From: an uncultured Dokdonia sp.
GTDB taxonomy: Bacteria > Bacteroidota > Bacteroidia > Flavobacteriales > Flavobacteriaceae
DNA length: 64,000 bases
Direction: 5' to 3'
Assembly (NCBI GenBank): GCA_947503305.1
Contig: CANNDF010000002.1
Location: 186,001-250,000, forward strand
In this document: one piece after another, positions 36,630-43,938 of the stretch
Layout: each line of letters starts with the position of its first letter
Numbering within the stretch: position 1 is the stretch's first letter
Position numbers and translations under genes: made by a program
The notes under the pieces: generated by a model
Told to the model about the DNA's origin: nothing
Databases searched by the model: none
Seen by the model: only the letters and a program-made list of their open reading frames with translations

Positions 36630-37046
36630 TTAGGCATTTGCAAATTCGGCAAGGCTTACGGCTGCCATTTGGTATATCCCTTCTATATTTTGCTTTATTT
36701 CAGGGAATGCAGGTTCGTTTTCTTCTGAAATATCAAAATCAACATCCCAATGCATTGTAGTGGCATTGCCATTCTCTTTTAAGGTAATGGTACCTACAAT
36801 ATCACTTATAGGCATAAAATCTTGCTTGTCAATAGTGTACTTAAAAATTTTGTTCTCGCTATCTGCCTCAATGGTTTCAAATAGCGTGGCGCCTTCTGGA
36901 GTTGTGCACACACGCTTATTGCCTTCTACAGAACAGGTAGCGATAATAGGCATCCATTTATCCATATTGGTTCCTGGACCTACTTTTGCCCATACTTTAT
37001 CTAATGGTGCATTTACTTGATTTACTGTTTGAATTGTTTTTTTCAT
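36630..37046 (-). CDS. SRPBCC (START-like) protein under a TetR-type operator
   Basis: The 138-residue cytoplasmic protein (MKKTIQTVNQVNAPLDKVW) is a paralogue of the 32924-33352 product. A binding pocket for a hydrophobic small molecule is expected from the fold. A long palindrome containing AGACCAATCT lies 28-51 bases before its ATG, and related sequences precede the neighbouring gene and the tetR-like gene, so it is probably repressed by that regulator. Confidence 0.8.
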   Translation of the reverse strand: MKKTIQTVNQVNAPLDKVWAKVGPGTNMDKWMPIIATCSVEGNKRVCTTPEGATLFETIEADSENKIFKYTIDKQDFMPISDIVGTITLKENGNATTMHWDVDFDISEENEPAFPEIKQNIEGIYQMAAVSLAEFANA

Positions 37047-37073
37047 TGTGTTAATTTTAAAGATTACATAAAT

Positions 37074-37097
37074 AATAAATAGACCAATCTATTTATT
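37074..37097 (-). promoter_or_regulatory. TetR-type operator 1
   Basis: A perfect 10-base inverted repeat (AATAAATAGA/TCTATTTATT) around CCAA lies just upstream of the SRPBCC gene ending at 37046. Its core AGACCAATCT recurs at 37903 and 38973. Confidence 0.65.
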
Positions 37098-37112
37098 TGA
37101 AATAAAAATTTT

Positions 37113-37865
37113 TTATAAAATTATTTTTGCAAAAACCACATCCATTTTTTTGAGTGCAGAATTACGTATGTCAACGTGTTCGACATACCTCGGGTCCTTG
37201 TTAAATACTTCACGATCCTCAAATTTTTGCCATTCAAAAATTCCGAACATATGGGGGATAAATACATTTGTCTCTGAGGTTGGCATTGCTGGATGTGGTC
37301 CGAAAAATGCGGTTTGCGAAATTCCATATTCCTGAAGTACTGGAGGTATTTTTGAAAAATACGTTCCCAACACTCCAAATAGTGCAGGGAAGGCGCAGGG
37401 GTCATCAGAAATAAACCAGGCGCTTGTAAAATCGTAAATCTTATCTGAGCTTAGCGCCACAGGTGTATCTTGTTGGGCACCAAAGAAGCCATATTGGATA
37501 TTTTCACTTCCCAGAACAGTTACTATTTTTTTAAAACTACCTTTGGATATACTTCCTGCTCTTTTTGATGGATCTGTCCATTGAATAAGTACAATATGTG
37601 TCATTTTACGATCCGTATCTGGTAATTGTGTTACTTCAAAGGTGGCTAATACTTCGCCTCCAGAAGAAGCTACTGTTTTTGCATACGCTGGTAGTAATTT
37701 ACGTGTAATGTTAGTAGTACCATCGGGCACATTTAAATAAAGTGTTTCTACCATAGCGCCAGCTTTAATGGTGAAATTGACTGTTTTAATTGGTTTTTCA
37801 AAGGCTGACAATTGGAACACTGCTAGGCAGATAAACAATAGGCTTACATAACTTTTTGTTTTCAT
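37113..37865 (-). CDS. Exported protein resembling a dimeric alpha-beta barrel
   Basis: The 250-residue protein has a signal peptide (LLFICLAVFQLSAF). Two similar halves follow, each with the pattern of a ferredoxin-like dimeric alpha-beta barrel (LLPAYAKTVASSGGEVLATFEV...THIVLIQW, and YGISQTAFFGPHP...FGIFEWQKFEDREVF). That fold binds small molecules and haem-like ligands in several families. No catalytic residue is assigned. A TetR-type operator lies about 40 bases before its ATG, linking it to the tetR-like gene upstream. Confidence 0.6.
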   Translation of the reverse strand: MKTKSYVSLLFICLAVFQLSAFEKPIKTVNFTIKAGAMVETLYLNVPDGTTNITRKLLPAYAKTVASSGGEVLATFEVTQLPDTDRKMTHIVLIQWTDPSKRAGSISKGSFKKIVTVLGSENIQYGFFGAQQDTPVALSSDKIYDFTSAWFISDDPCAFPALFGVLGTYFSKIPPVLQEYGISQTAFFGPHPAMPTSETNVFIPHMFGIFEWQKFEDREVFNKDPRYVEHVDIRNSALKKMDVVFAKIIL

Positions 37866-37901
37866 TTTTAATTTTTTAGTTATTCATTAATATTGATTAT
37901 A

Positions 37902-37917
37902 TAGATTGGTCTGTCTA
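37902..37917 (-). promoter_or_regulatory. TetR-type operator 2
   Basis: TAGATTGGTCTGTCTA contains AGATTGGTCT, the reverse complement of the AGACCAATCT core, with a less perfect outer repeat. It lies 37-52 bases before the start of the exported alpha-beta barrel gene. Confidence 0.6.
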
Positions 37918-37937
37918 ATTAAATTATAAAAAATATA

Positions 37938-38375
37938 TTACCATCCAATATAAGATGGAGGCTTGATATTTTTAAGTCTTAGATATACAATCATTTGCCC
38001 TCTATGATGGGCTAAATGGTTGTCCATAATATTTGCTATTTGGTATCTGGTTGTTTTGCCATACCATACATTTACCACTTCACCGAGTTGAGATTCATCC
38101 ATTTTTTCTAATTCTTCAATGAAGGTATCAAAAAAGTCTTCCAAGGCTTTTCTAATTAAATCTCTTGAGGTCATTTTTAATTTTTCAAATTCCTTAATGG
38201 TTACAAAACGACTATGGGTACGTAACCAACTAGTAATATGACTTAATTGAGATTTATAACTTTTCATTTCTGGTGTAGGTTTAAATTCAAAGTCGTGATC
38301 TGGTAATGCATCTATAAATTTTAAGGTAAATCGCTTATTTCCTTTCCATTTTTTTATCAGTTCTTTCTGTGTCAT
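37938..38375 (-). CDS. DinB-family protein
   Basis: The 145-residue four-helix protein has a DinB/YfiT-like pattern. Candidate metal ligands are His47 in LSHITSW and the HLAHHRGQM group near residue 124. The family includes thiol transferases such as bacillithiol S-transferases and uncharacterised stress proteins. It lies immediately after the tetR-like gene (one base between stop and start), so the two are cotranscribed. A thiol-dependent detoxification role would fit the reductases nearby but is inference. Confidence 0.8.
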   Translation of the reverse strand: MTQKELIKKWKGNKRFTLKFIDALPDHDFEFKPTPEMKSYKSQLSHITSWLRTHSRFVTIKEFEKLKMTSRDLIRKALEDFFDTFIEELEKMDESQLGEVVNVWYGKTTRYQIANIMDNHLAHHRGQMIVYLRLKNIKPPSYIGW

Positions 38376-38376
38376 T

Positions 38377-38958
38377 TTATGCTTTCAGTGTTTTTTTAAG
38401 GTGTTCTAAAAATGCGTCCAGGGGTTCCTGATACAGTCCCGATTTCATTAAGACCAACGCTCCATTATAAGACCCTAAAATAGATAGGGCCATGGCTCTT
38501 GAATTTAGGTCTTTATTGATCAACCCTGCGTCTTGGCCTTCTTGTATACAATGGGCAATAGGTTTGATAAACTCTTCAAAATTACGCCCTGTAGCTTCTT
38601 TAAATAGTTCATTAATACCAGACAGCTCTTGGGTCATTCCCACTAACAAACATCCCCACTTATAATTCACCTTAGTATAGCCTTCTATAAAAATTTCAAA
38701 TAAATGGATGATACGTTGCTTGGGGTTTAGTTCTTTTTTACTTAGAACCTCATTGATATAATTGACCGAATTTGTGGTATAGTAATCCAATACCTGAACT
38801 CCAAAATCATCTTTGTCTTTAAAAAAATTATAGAATGAGCCACGGGATATCCCCGTTTCTTGTAAAATTTCATTTGTTCCAGTATTATGATACCCATTCA
38901 TTCGGAAGAGTAACATTCCCTTCTTTAAAATTTCTTCTTTATTATGTTTGATATTCAT
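38377..38958 (-). CDS. TetR-family transcriptional repressor
   Basis: The 193-residue protein has an N-terminal TetR HTH (TGTNEILQETGISRGSFYNFFKDKDDFG) and an all-helical ligand domain ending in LEHLKKTLKA. A TAGACCAATCTA palindrome lies 13-24 bases before its ATG, and the same core occurs before two downstream genes. This supports autorepression and a small regulon in this cluster. The ligand is unknown; an electrophile or xenobiotic bound by the SRPBCC and reductase products is a plausible guess. Confidence 0.9.
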   Translation of the reverse strand: MNIKHNKEEILKKGMLLFRMNGYHNTGTNEILQETGISRGSFYNFFKDKDDFGVQVLDYYTTNSVNYINEVLSKKELNPKQRIIHLFEIFIEGYTKVNYKWGCLLVGMTQELSGINELFKEATGRNFEEFIKPIAHCIQEGQDAGLINKDLNSRAMALSILGSYNGALVLMKSGLYQEPLDAFLEHLKKTLKA

Positions 38959-38970
38959 AATAATGTCAAT

Positions 38971-38982
38971 TAGACCAATCTA
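38971..38982 (-). promoter_or_regulatory. TetR-type operator 3
   Basis: TAGACCAATCTA is a perfect TAGA-CCAA-TCTA palindrome directly upstream of the tetR-like start, where it would block transcription of the regulator itself. Confidence 0.7.
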
Positions 38983-39373
38983 TCTAGTTACAAATGTCAA
39001 TAAAATATTTTGAATACACAAGTTACTTTAAAAAGGACTTACTGATATAAATTAAAAATAGATATGGCTCATATACAATATTAGTGTATGAGCCGTATCT
39101 ATTCATTTAACGATTCTATATATTAAGGGAACTTCTGTTTATGAATTAATTTTCTAAGGATTATTTCATTATGATTCTAACAGTATTATAAAGTGATTGT
39201 GTCTTAGTTTTAAATTAAGAATCGTTTGTCAAAGATCATAACTTGTATGTTTGATCGTGCTACAATGGTCATCTTTATAACGTAATTATGGCTCTATTAT
39301 TCATAGTGAGTCTTTATTTTACTAGAGCTCAATTGTAGATACTATCCAATTTTTTATAGTAAGGTAATTAGTG
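38983..39373. other. Gene-free stretch with a hairpin
   Basis: About 390 bases between the TetR operator and the end of the serine hydrolase gene. A hairpin with 14-base arms (ATATGGCTCATATA at 39062 and TGTATGAGCCGTAT at 39085, two G-U type mismatches) is followed on the minus strand by a T-rich tract. It could be a distant terminator for the serine hydrolase gene. Confidence 0.45.
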
Positions 39374-40873
39374 CTAATTTTTTTTTAATTTATTTAGTGC
39401 TTTGGTTGAATTTTTACACCAATCACAGTTTGTAGCAGTAGCGAGTTCTAAAGCTTTTTTATAGCTGTTTATTGCTTCTTTTTTTTGACCATTTATTGAA
39501 TATGCTTCTCCTAAGGAATCCCAGATATTTCCGTCATTAGGATAGAGTAGGGTATTCAACTTGAATATTTCTATTGCCCATTTTACATTCTCATTTACCG
39601 CTGCTATTTCATTTTTTAGAATTCTATATCCTAGGCCGTTTAATTGACTTGGGCCTTTGATTGATGTTTTATAATCCTTTTTAATCAATGAGATAAGTTC
39701 ATGTGATTCTTGTATATTATGAGATTTGATAAAATCAAATATTAAGAAAAATAGATTTTTCTTAATAGGCTTTGGATTATAAGATGCATTAAAAATCATC
39801 TTTTCAATAGGCCAGGCAACTTCTACCTCTCTGCTACTAGCATTTACAAAGAGTATAATAACAACGTCTTCTTCTGGTAAATAAATATAGTCATGAAAAA
39901 ATACATGATTGCCACCATTGTGGCTAATGATTTTTGTATTCCTATCTGAATTATAAATAGCCCATCCATATGCATAATAACTTGATCCATCTTCGTATTC
40001 TAAGATATATGACGTAGTTAGTTTTTTAAACATAGTTTTAGATAGGATTTTATTCGTTTTCATGGCTTTATACCATTTAAACATATCGCCTGTGGTAGAA
40101 TGAATTCCGCCATTTCCTTTTAAAGTCCACGTGACTTTATTTTGTTTTTTATATCGAGATATTAATGTACCCATCTTAATAAGATTGTACGCATATCCAT
40201 TTGCGATTTCTTCACTTTCCCATTTTGGAATCAAGTACCCAGTTTGAGTCATTCCTGCAGGTATAAATAAGTGTTCCATTAAAAAGGATTCATATTTACT
40301 ACCTGAAGTTATTTCTATAATTCTTGCTAAAATACTATAGCCAGCATTTGAATAGAAGTATTTTGATCCTGGTTTATGAAGTAATTTTGTTGTGAATAGT
40401 GTTTTGAAAAACTGTTTCATTGGGATATCATCAAAATCACCATTGCCAATAACATCCGTAAAGCCAGATGTATGTGTTAATAATTGATGAATTGTTATAT
40501 CTTTTTTGTCGTTTGGAACATTTTTAAAAAACGTACTTATTGGGTCTGTAACTTTTAATTTATTTTCTTCTTCTAATTTTAAGATTGCTGTAGCAGTGAA
40601 TTGTTTGGTGACCGATCCGATAGTAGAAACAGTATTGATAGTATAAGGTTTTTCCTTTTCTTTATCAGCCATTCCATACCCTTTATGAAGAATGATTTCT
40701 CCTTGTTTTGCAATCAACACAGATCCTGAGAATCCGTTGAGAATTCCTTTACTTAAATAGGTGTCTATTTTTTCTTTTAAGACCTTGTTATCGTCAGATA
40801 TTTGTGCGTTTAAAGTCCAAGTGATTAGTAGTGATTGCATGAAACATGCTAATAATATGATTGTTTTTTTCAT
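39374..40873 (-). CDS. Beta-lactamase-fold serine hydrolase with C-terminal TPR
   Basis: I prefer the ATG of MKKTIILLACFMQSLLITWTL (499 residues) because it starts a normal signal peptide, whereas the track start is a TTG 14 codons earlier. The hydrolase domain has SVTK in IGSVTKQFTA, YSN in YSNAGYSIL and HNG in SHNGGNH, all canonical. About 100 helical residues follow and end in a TPR-like unit (WDSLGEAYSINGQKKEAINSY). This combination is common in Bacteroidota secreted esterase/peptidase proteins. The substrate is unknown. Confidence 0.88.
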   Translation of the reverse strand: MKKTIILLACFMQSLLITWTLNAQISDDNKVLKEKIDTYLSKGILNGFSGSVLIAKQGEIILHKGYGMADKEKEKPYTINTVSTIGSVTKQFTATAILKLEEENKLKVTDPISTFFKNVPNDKKDITIHQLLTHTSGFTDVIGNGDFDDIPMKQFFKTLFTTKLLHKPGSKYFYSNAGYSILARIIEITSGSKYESFLMEHLFIPAGMTQTGYLIPKWESEEIANGYAYNLIKMGTLISRYKKQNKVTWTLKGNGGIHSTTGDMFKWYKAMKTNKILSKTMFKKLTTSYILEYEDGSSYYAYGWAIYNSDRNTKIISHNGGNHVFFHDYIYLPEEDVVIILFVNASSREVEVAWPIEKMIFNASYNPKPIKKNLFFLIFDFIKSHNIQESHELISLIKKDYKTSIKGPSQLNGLGYRILKNEIAAVNENVKWAIEIFKLNTLLYPNDGNIWDSLGEAYSINGQKKEAINSYKKALELATATNCDWCKNSTKALNKLKKN

Positions 40874-40956
40874 GATGATTATATTAAAATTAGAGTGTAT
40901 TTTTCTTAGCTTCAATTTTATGAAGCCATTACTAAATAATTAATGAAACTAAGTAC

Positions 40957-41334
40957 TTACTTACTAAAACGATTTAAGTATAATGCATTGCAGAGAAATC
41001 CTATAGCTATACTTATCGCCATAATTCCGATTGAATGAATCCCTAATGGCAAGTATTGATTAGTAATAAATAAACCTATTCCAATTGCTATTACAATGAA
41101 CATCCATTTCATGCTAATGTGTTTTGCACTGTCAACATCTTTTTGAAGGATTGATGTTACTAGGTTTTCTGAAATCTCTTTTTCTAACATTTTATTTTTT
41201 AGCTTATGCTCTAGGATAGTTCTTAGAATAGTCAGAATAAAATTCATACCTATAATTATTAATAGAATTATCACGCTTATTTTATAAACATCTGGATCTA
41301 TATCTGTAGGGGGTATCATATTAAATGTTTTCAT
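40957..41334 (-). CDS. Small membrane protein of the ECF sigma regulon
   Basis: The 125-residue protein has three hydrophobic helices (about 18-40, 79-95 and 98-118) and a charged helix between the first two (LEHKLKNKMLEKEI). No family is named with confidence, although DUF6249-type proteins look similar. It has its own ECF-type promoter (TGCAAC-N16-TGTCTAA), matching the one before the sigma gene, so it is probably a direct target of that sigma factor. It could take part in sensing with the anti-sigma factor. Confidence 0.7.
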   Translation of the reverse strand: MKTFNMIPPTDIDPDVYKISVIILLIIIGMNFILTILRTILEHKLKNKMLEKEISENLVTSILQKDVDSAKHISMKWMFIVIAIGIGLFITNQYLPLGIHSIGIMAISIAIGFLCNALYLNRFSK

Positions 41335-41355
41335 GTATTTCTGGTTTATATTTAA

Positions 41356-41384
41356 TTAGACAGGAGGTGATAATAAATGTTGCA
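41356..41384 (-). promoter_or_regulatory. ECF-type promoter before the small membrane protein gene
   Basis: On the minus strand TGCAAC (41384-41379), 16 bases and TGTCTAA (41362-41356) form an ECF-like -35/-10 pair, 22 bases before the ATG. It matches the promoter of the sigma gene at 42454-42483. Confidence 0.7.
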
Positions 41385-41390
41385 TTTGAT

Positions 41391-41843
41391 CTATGAGAAC
41401 TTGATTTTATTCATTTTTATATTGAAAGACCTTACAATATCAATACTCAATAATGTGGTTATGATAATGGATGTACATAGGATAAAGTAGGTAAGGATAT
41501 TACTTGTATCAAATAAGTTTTTAAATTCTTGCATAAATGCATTTAAGAATATGAGTATTATCCCAATAGCTATAGTGATAGTTGCGCTAATAAAGGTGTA
41601 TTCTTTAGAGCGTTTTTTCTGAGTTATTTGAATAGTTATTTTCTTTAGAATACGTTCTTCTAAATTAAAATCTAAAATGGGTATTTCTTGTTCTTTAAGA
41701 TCTTCGGATAGTAATTTATAGTTATCAGCTGTTTTTCTGCAAATATTACAGGAATGGATATGTTCTATTATACTAGTATCACAATTATTTATATCAAAAA
41801 TATATTGTTGAATGCTTTGATCATTCACATGAACTGGTTTCAT
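41391..41843 (-). CDS. ZAS-type anti-sigma factor
   Basis: The 150-residue protein begins with a zinc-binding anti-sigma signature, HIHSCNIC (His28-x3-Cys32-x2-Cys35), followed by a helical linker and two transmembrane helices (about 78-100 and 112-132). Its ATG overlaps the sigma gene stop by four bases (ATGA), the usual coupling of an ECF sigma factor with its membrane-bound inhibitor. It would hold the sigma factor at the inner membrane until a signal is received. There is no large periplasmic domain, so the signal may be sensed within the membrane. Confidence 0.85.
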   Translation of the reverse strand: MKPVHVNDQSIQQYIFDINNCDTSIIEHIHSCNICRKTADNYKLLSEDLKEQEIPILDFNLEERILKKITIQITQKKRSKEYTFISATITIAIGIILIFLNAFMQEFKNLFDTSNILTYFILCTSIIITTLLSIDIVRSFNIKMNKIKFS

Positions 41844-42436
41844 AAATCATCTTTTTTATAATTTAGGAGAATATTTTCTCTTAATTTTTTTCTTGCTCTG
41901 AATACATAACTTTTTAGAGTCCCTTCAGGTAGATTTGTAATTTTTGAAATTTCATTATAGCTTAATTCTTCAACATGAAAGAGTGTAATAATCGTTTTGT
42001 AGAGGGGAGGTAATTTTTCAACTTCTGATTTAAGGATTAGTGAACGTTCCTTTTTTAAAACATATTTTTCTGTGAAGTTATCTACACTGTCAATACTATG
42101 ATTGTTTATAGCATCCCACATATTTATTGCATCATTTGTATTCAAATCTAAGAGTGGAATTTTTTTCTTTTCCAGATGATTTATACATGTGTTGTATGTT
42201 ATAGTACCAATCCATGTAGAAAGTTTAGAATTAAACCTAAAGCTTGAGAGTTTGTTATAAACTTTAAGATAGACTTCTTGGGTTAGGTCTTCTCTATCTT
42301 CTTGATTGTTTACCATTTTATAGATGATTTGAATAACTAGCCTTTGTGTTTGAGAGATAATGATTTTAAAAGTATTAGGATCACCATCTAATACCTTTTT
42401 TATCAAGTCACGATCTGTTAAGTATTTCTGTCCCAT
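41840..42436 (-). CDS. ECF-family RNA polymerase sigma factor
   Basis: The 198-residue protein has region 2 (KMVNNQEDREDLTQEVYLKVY, FNSKLSTWIGTITYN) and region 4 (LSYNEISKITNLPEGTLKSYVFRARKKL), the size of a minimal ECF factor. An ECF-type promoter lies 18-47 bases before its ATG, so it probably activates its own transcription. It is followed by an overlapping anti-sigma gene. The extracytoplasmic signal is not evident. Confidence 0.93.
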   Translation of the reverse strand: MGQKYLTDRDLIKKVLDGDPNTFKIIISQTQRLVIQIIYKMVNNQEDREDLTQEVYLKVYNKLSSFRFNSKLSTWIGTITYNTCINHLEKKKIPLLDLNTNDAINMWDAINNHSIDSVDNFTEKYVLKKERSLILKSEVEKLPPLYKTIITLFHVEELSYNEISKITNLPEGTLKSYVFRARKKLRENILLNYKKDDL

Positions 42437-42453
42437 TTATGTTATCTATTGTA

Positions 42454-42483
42454 TTAGACAGGATTTTGTGTAGCAAGGTTGCA
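42454..42483 (-). promoter_or_regulatory. ECF-type autoregulatory promoter of the sigma gene
   Basis: On the minus strand TGCAACC (42483-42477), 16 bases and TGTCTAA (42460-42454) form an ECF-like promoter about 18 bases before the ATG. The match with 41356-41384 is in both boxes and nearly in spacing. Confidence 0.75.
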
Positions 42484-42773
42484 GATTTGAAGTTTTTTTA
42501 GTGAATCTCATCTAGAAATAGATACTAGGATACCCCAAAATGACACATTTACAAATGGACTTTCTAGCATTCTTTACAGAAGTACACTAGTTAAGGATCA
42601 AATGATTAAAGGTAAAGGAGAATCAAAACATACTATAACTAGTAGATGATAACAAAGCGTAGTCTATTAAGAAATGGAATGATACTATTGTTTTTGAGTC
42701 GTAGTTTGTTAAGCAAAGAGTTTTGCTTGAAAAGGGTAGTCTATTAAAATCATACCTACTTCTATTATTAGAA
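42484..42773. other. Gene-free stretch upstream of the sigma operon
   Basis: About 290 bases without a gene. A short direct repeat GTAGTCTATTAA occurs near 42660 and 42738, and a weak 7-base hairpin (AAGCAAA/TTTGCTT) lies near 42713. The end of the response-regulator gene is at 42774. Confidence 0.4.
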
Positions 42774-43937
42774 TCATGAAGTCAATTCTCTGTAAGAATG
42801 CTTTAAATGCAATGGAATTATTAGGGATACCTTCGTGCCTAATACGGTTTCTTTTTCTCTTAAATCAATTGTTTCGATAGTTATTTTGTCTTTGTTGTAC
42901 TCATTATAAATAAGTATTCGATCATTTATGATTTTTCCAGCCCAAGACATTTTGTTTCTACCATCTTGTTTTTTTAAAGCAGAAGCTTTGCGTCCTATAC
43001 CATTATCTATAATTTCTATTTTGAGGAATTTGCCGTCTTTTTTAATATTAATGAGTAACGTTTTTTTTCCTTTTTTAGGTTTTAGACCATGGATGATGGC
43101 ATTTTCTATTAAAGGCTGAAAAAACATACAGGGTATTTTTACTTCCTCGGTATCTATCTCAGAATCAACGTTAATCTGATCTTCAATATTCATATCTAGT
43201 CTATATTTCTCAAGACCAATATAGGATTGCAGATATGTGATTTCGTTTTTTAGAAGGATGTAATTAGATCGACTCATATCTAATGTAAACCGAATAAGTT
43301 TGGAGAATAAGATAAATACCTTATTGGCTTCCAGAGAATCTTTTAAAATAAGGATACTTTGTAAACAGTTTAGTGTGTTAAAAATAAAATGAGGATTCAT
43401 TTGAGATTGAAGTGCTTTAAGCCTTGATTCTACAAGATGCCTCTCATTTTGTTGTAATATTTTTGACGTTCTTAAATGTTCTTCAATTTCGTGTTGTAGC
43501 TTTAGGTTTGTGGTTTTAAGTTCTTTGGTTCTAAGAGCTACTTCATGTGCTAACCAAGTATTGACTTTCTTTAATTTGATATGTGTACGTACTCTTGCAA
43601 GTAATTCATTTGTGGCAAATGGCTTTCTGATATAATCTACCCCTCCGACCTCAAAGGCTTTTTCAATGCTCTCTATATCTATTTCTGCAGTAAGAAAGAT
43701 GACTGGAGTCTCAGAGTTGTTTTTTATTTTTTGACAAACCTCAAAACCATTCATTTCGGGCATTACAATATCTAATAGTATTAAATCAAATACCTGCGAA
43801 GCTTCTATTGCAAGAGCATTAGGGCCATTTAATGCATACTCTACGCTGTATTCGTTTTCAGATAATATAGTCGCAAGAAGACCTATATTTCTTGCATCAT
43901 CATCTACAATGAGTATTTTCCCTTTTTGATCTGTCAT
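42774..43937 (-). CDS. Response regulator/LytS-type histidine kinase fusion
   Basis: The 387-residue cytoplasmic protein starts with a REC domain (VDDDARN, phospho-acceptor Asp56 in LILLDIVMPEMNG, Lys105 in RKPF). A coiled coil follows, and then a His_kinase-type domain with H183 in SQMNPHFIFNTLN and an ATPase domain (PLIENAIIHGLKP, DNGIG). The receiver thus precedes the kinase, so it is likely switched by phosphorylation from another kinase. The adjacent hybrid kinase gene ends one base upstream. No DNA-binding domain is present, so a further output partner must be encoded elsewhere. Confidence 0.9.
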   Translation of the reverse strand: MTDQKGKILIVDDDARNIGLLATILSENEYSVEYALNGPNALAIEASQVFDLILLDIVMPEMNGFEVCQKIKNNSETPVIFLTAEIDIESIEKAFEVGGVDYIRKPFATNELLARVRTHIKLKKVNTWLAHEVALRTKELKTTNLKLQHEIEEHLRTSKILQQNERHLVESRLKALQSQMNPHFIFNTLNCLQSILILKDSLEANKVFILFSKLIRFTLDMSRSNYILLKNEITYLQSYIGLEKYRLDMNIEDQINVDSEIDTEEVKIPCMFFQPLIENAIIHGLKPKKGKKTLLINIKKDGKFLKIEIIDNGIGRKASALKKQDGRNKMSWAGKIINDRILIYNEYNKDKITIETIDLREKETVLGTKVSLIIPLHLKHSYRELTS

Positions 43938-43938
43938 A

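Noticed and set aside
42660-42749. Direct repeat GTAGTCTATTAA as CRISPR or iteron array
   Set aside because: Only two short copies without regular spacing or further repeats.
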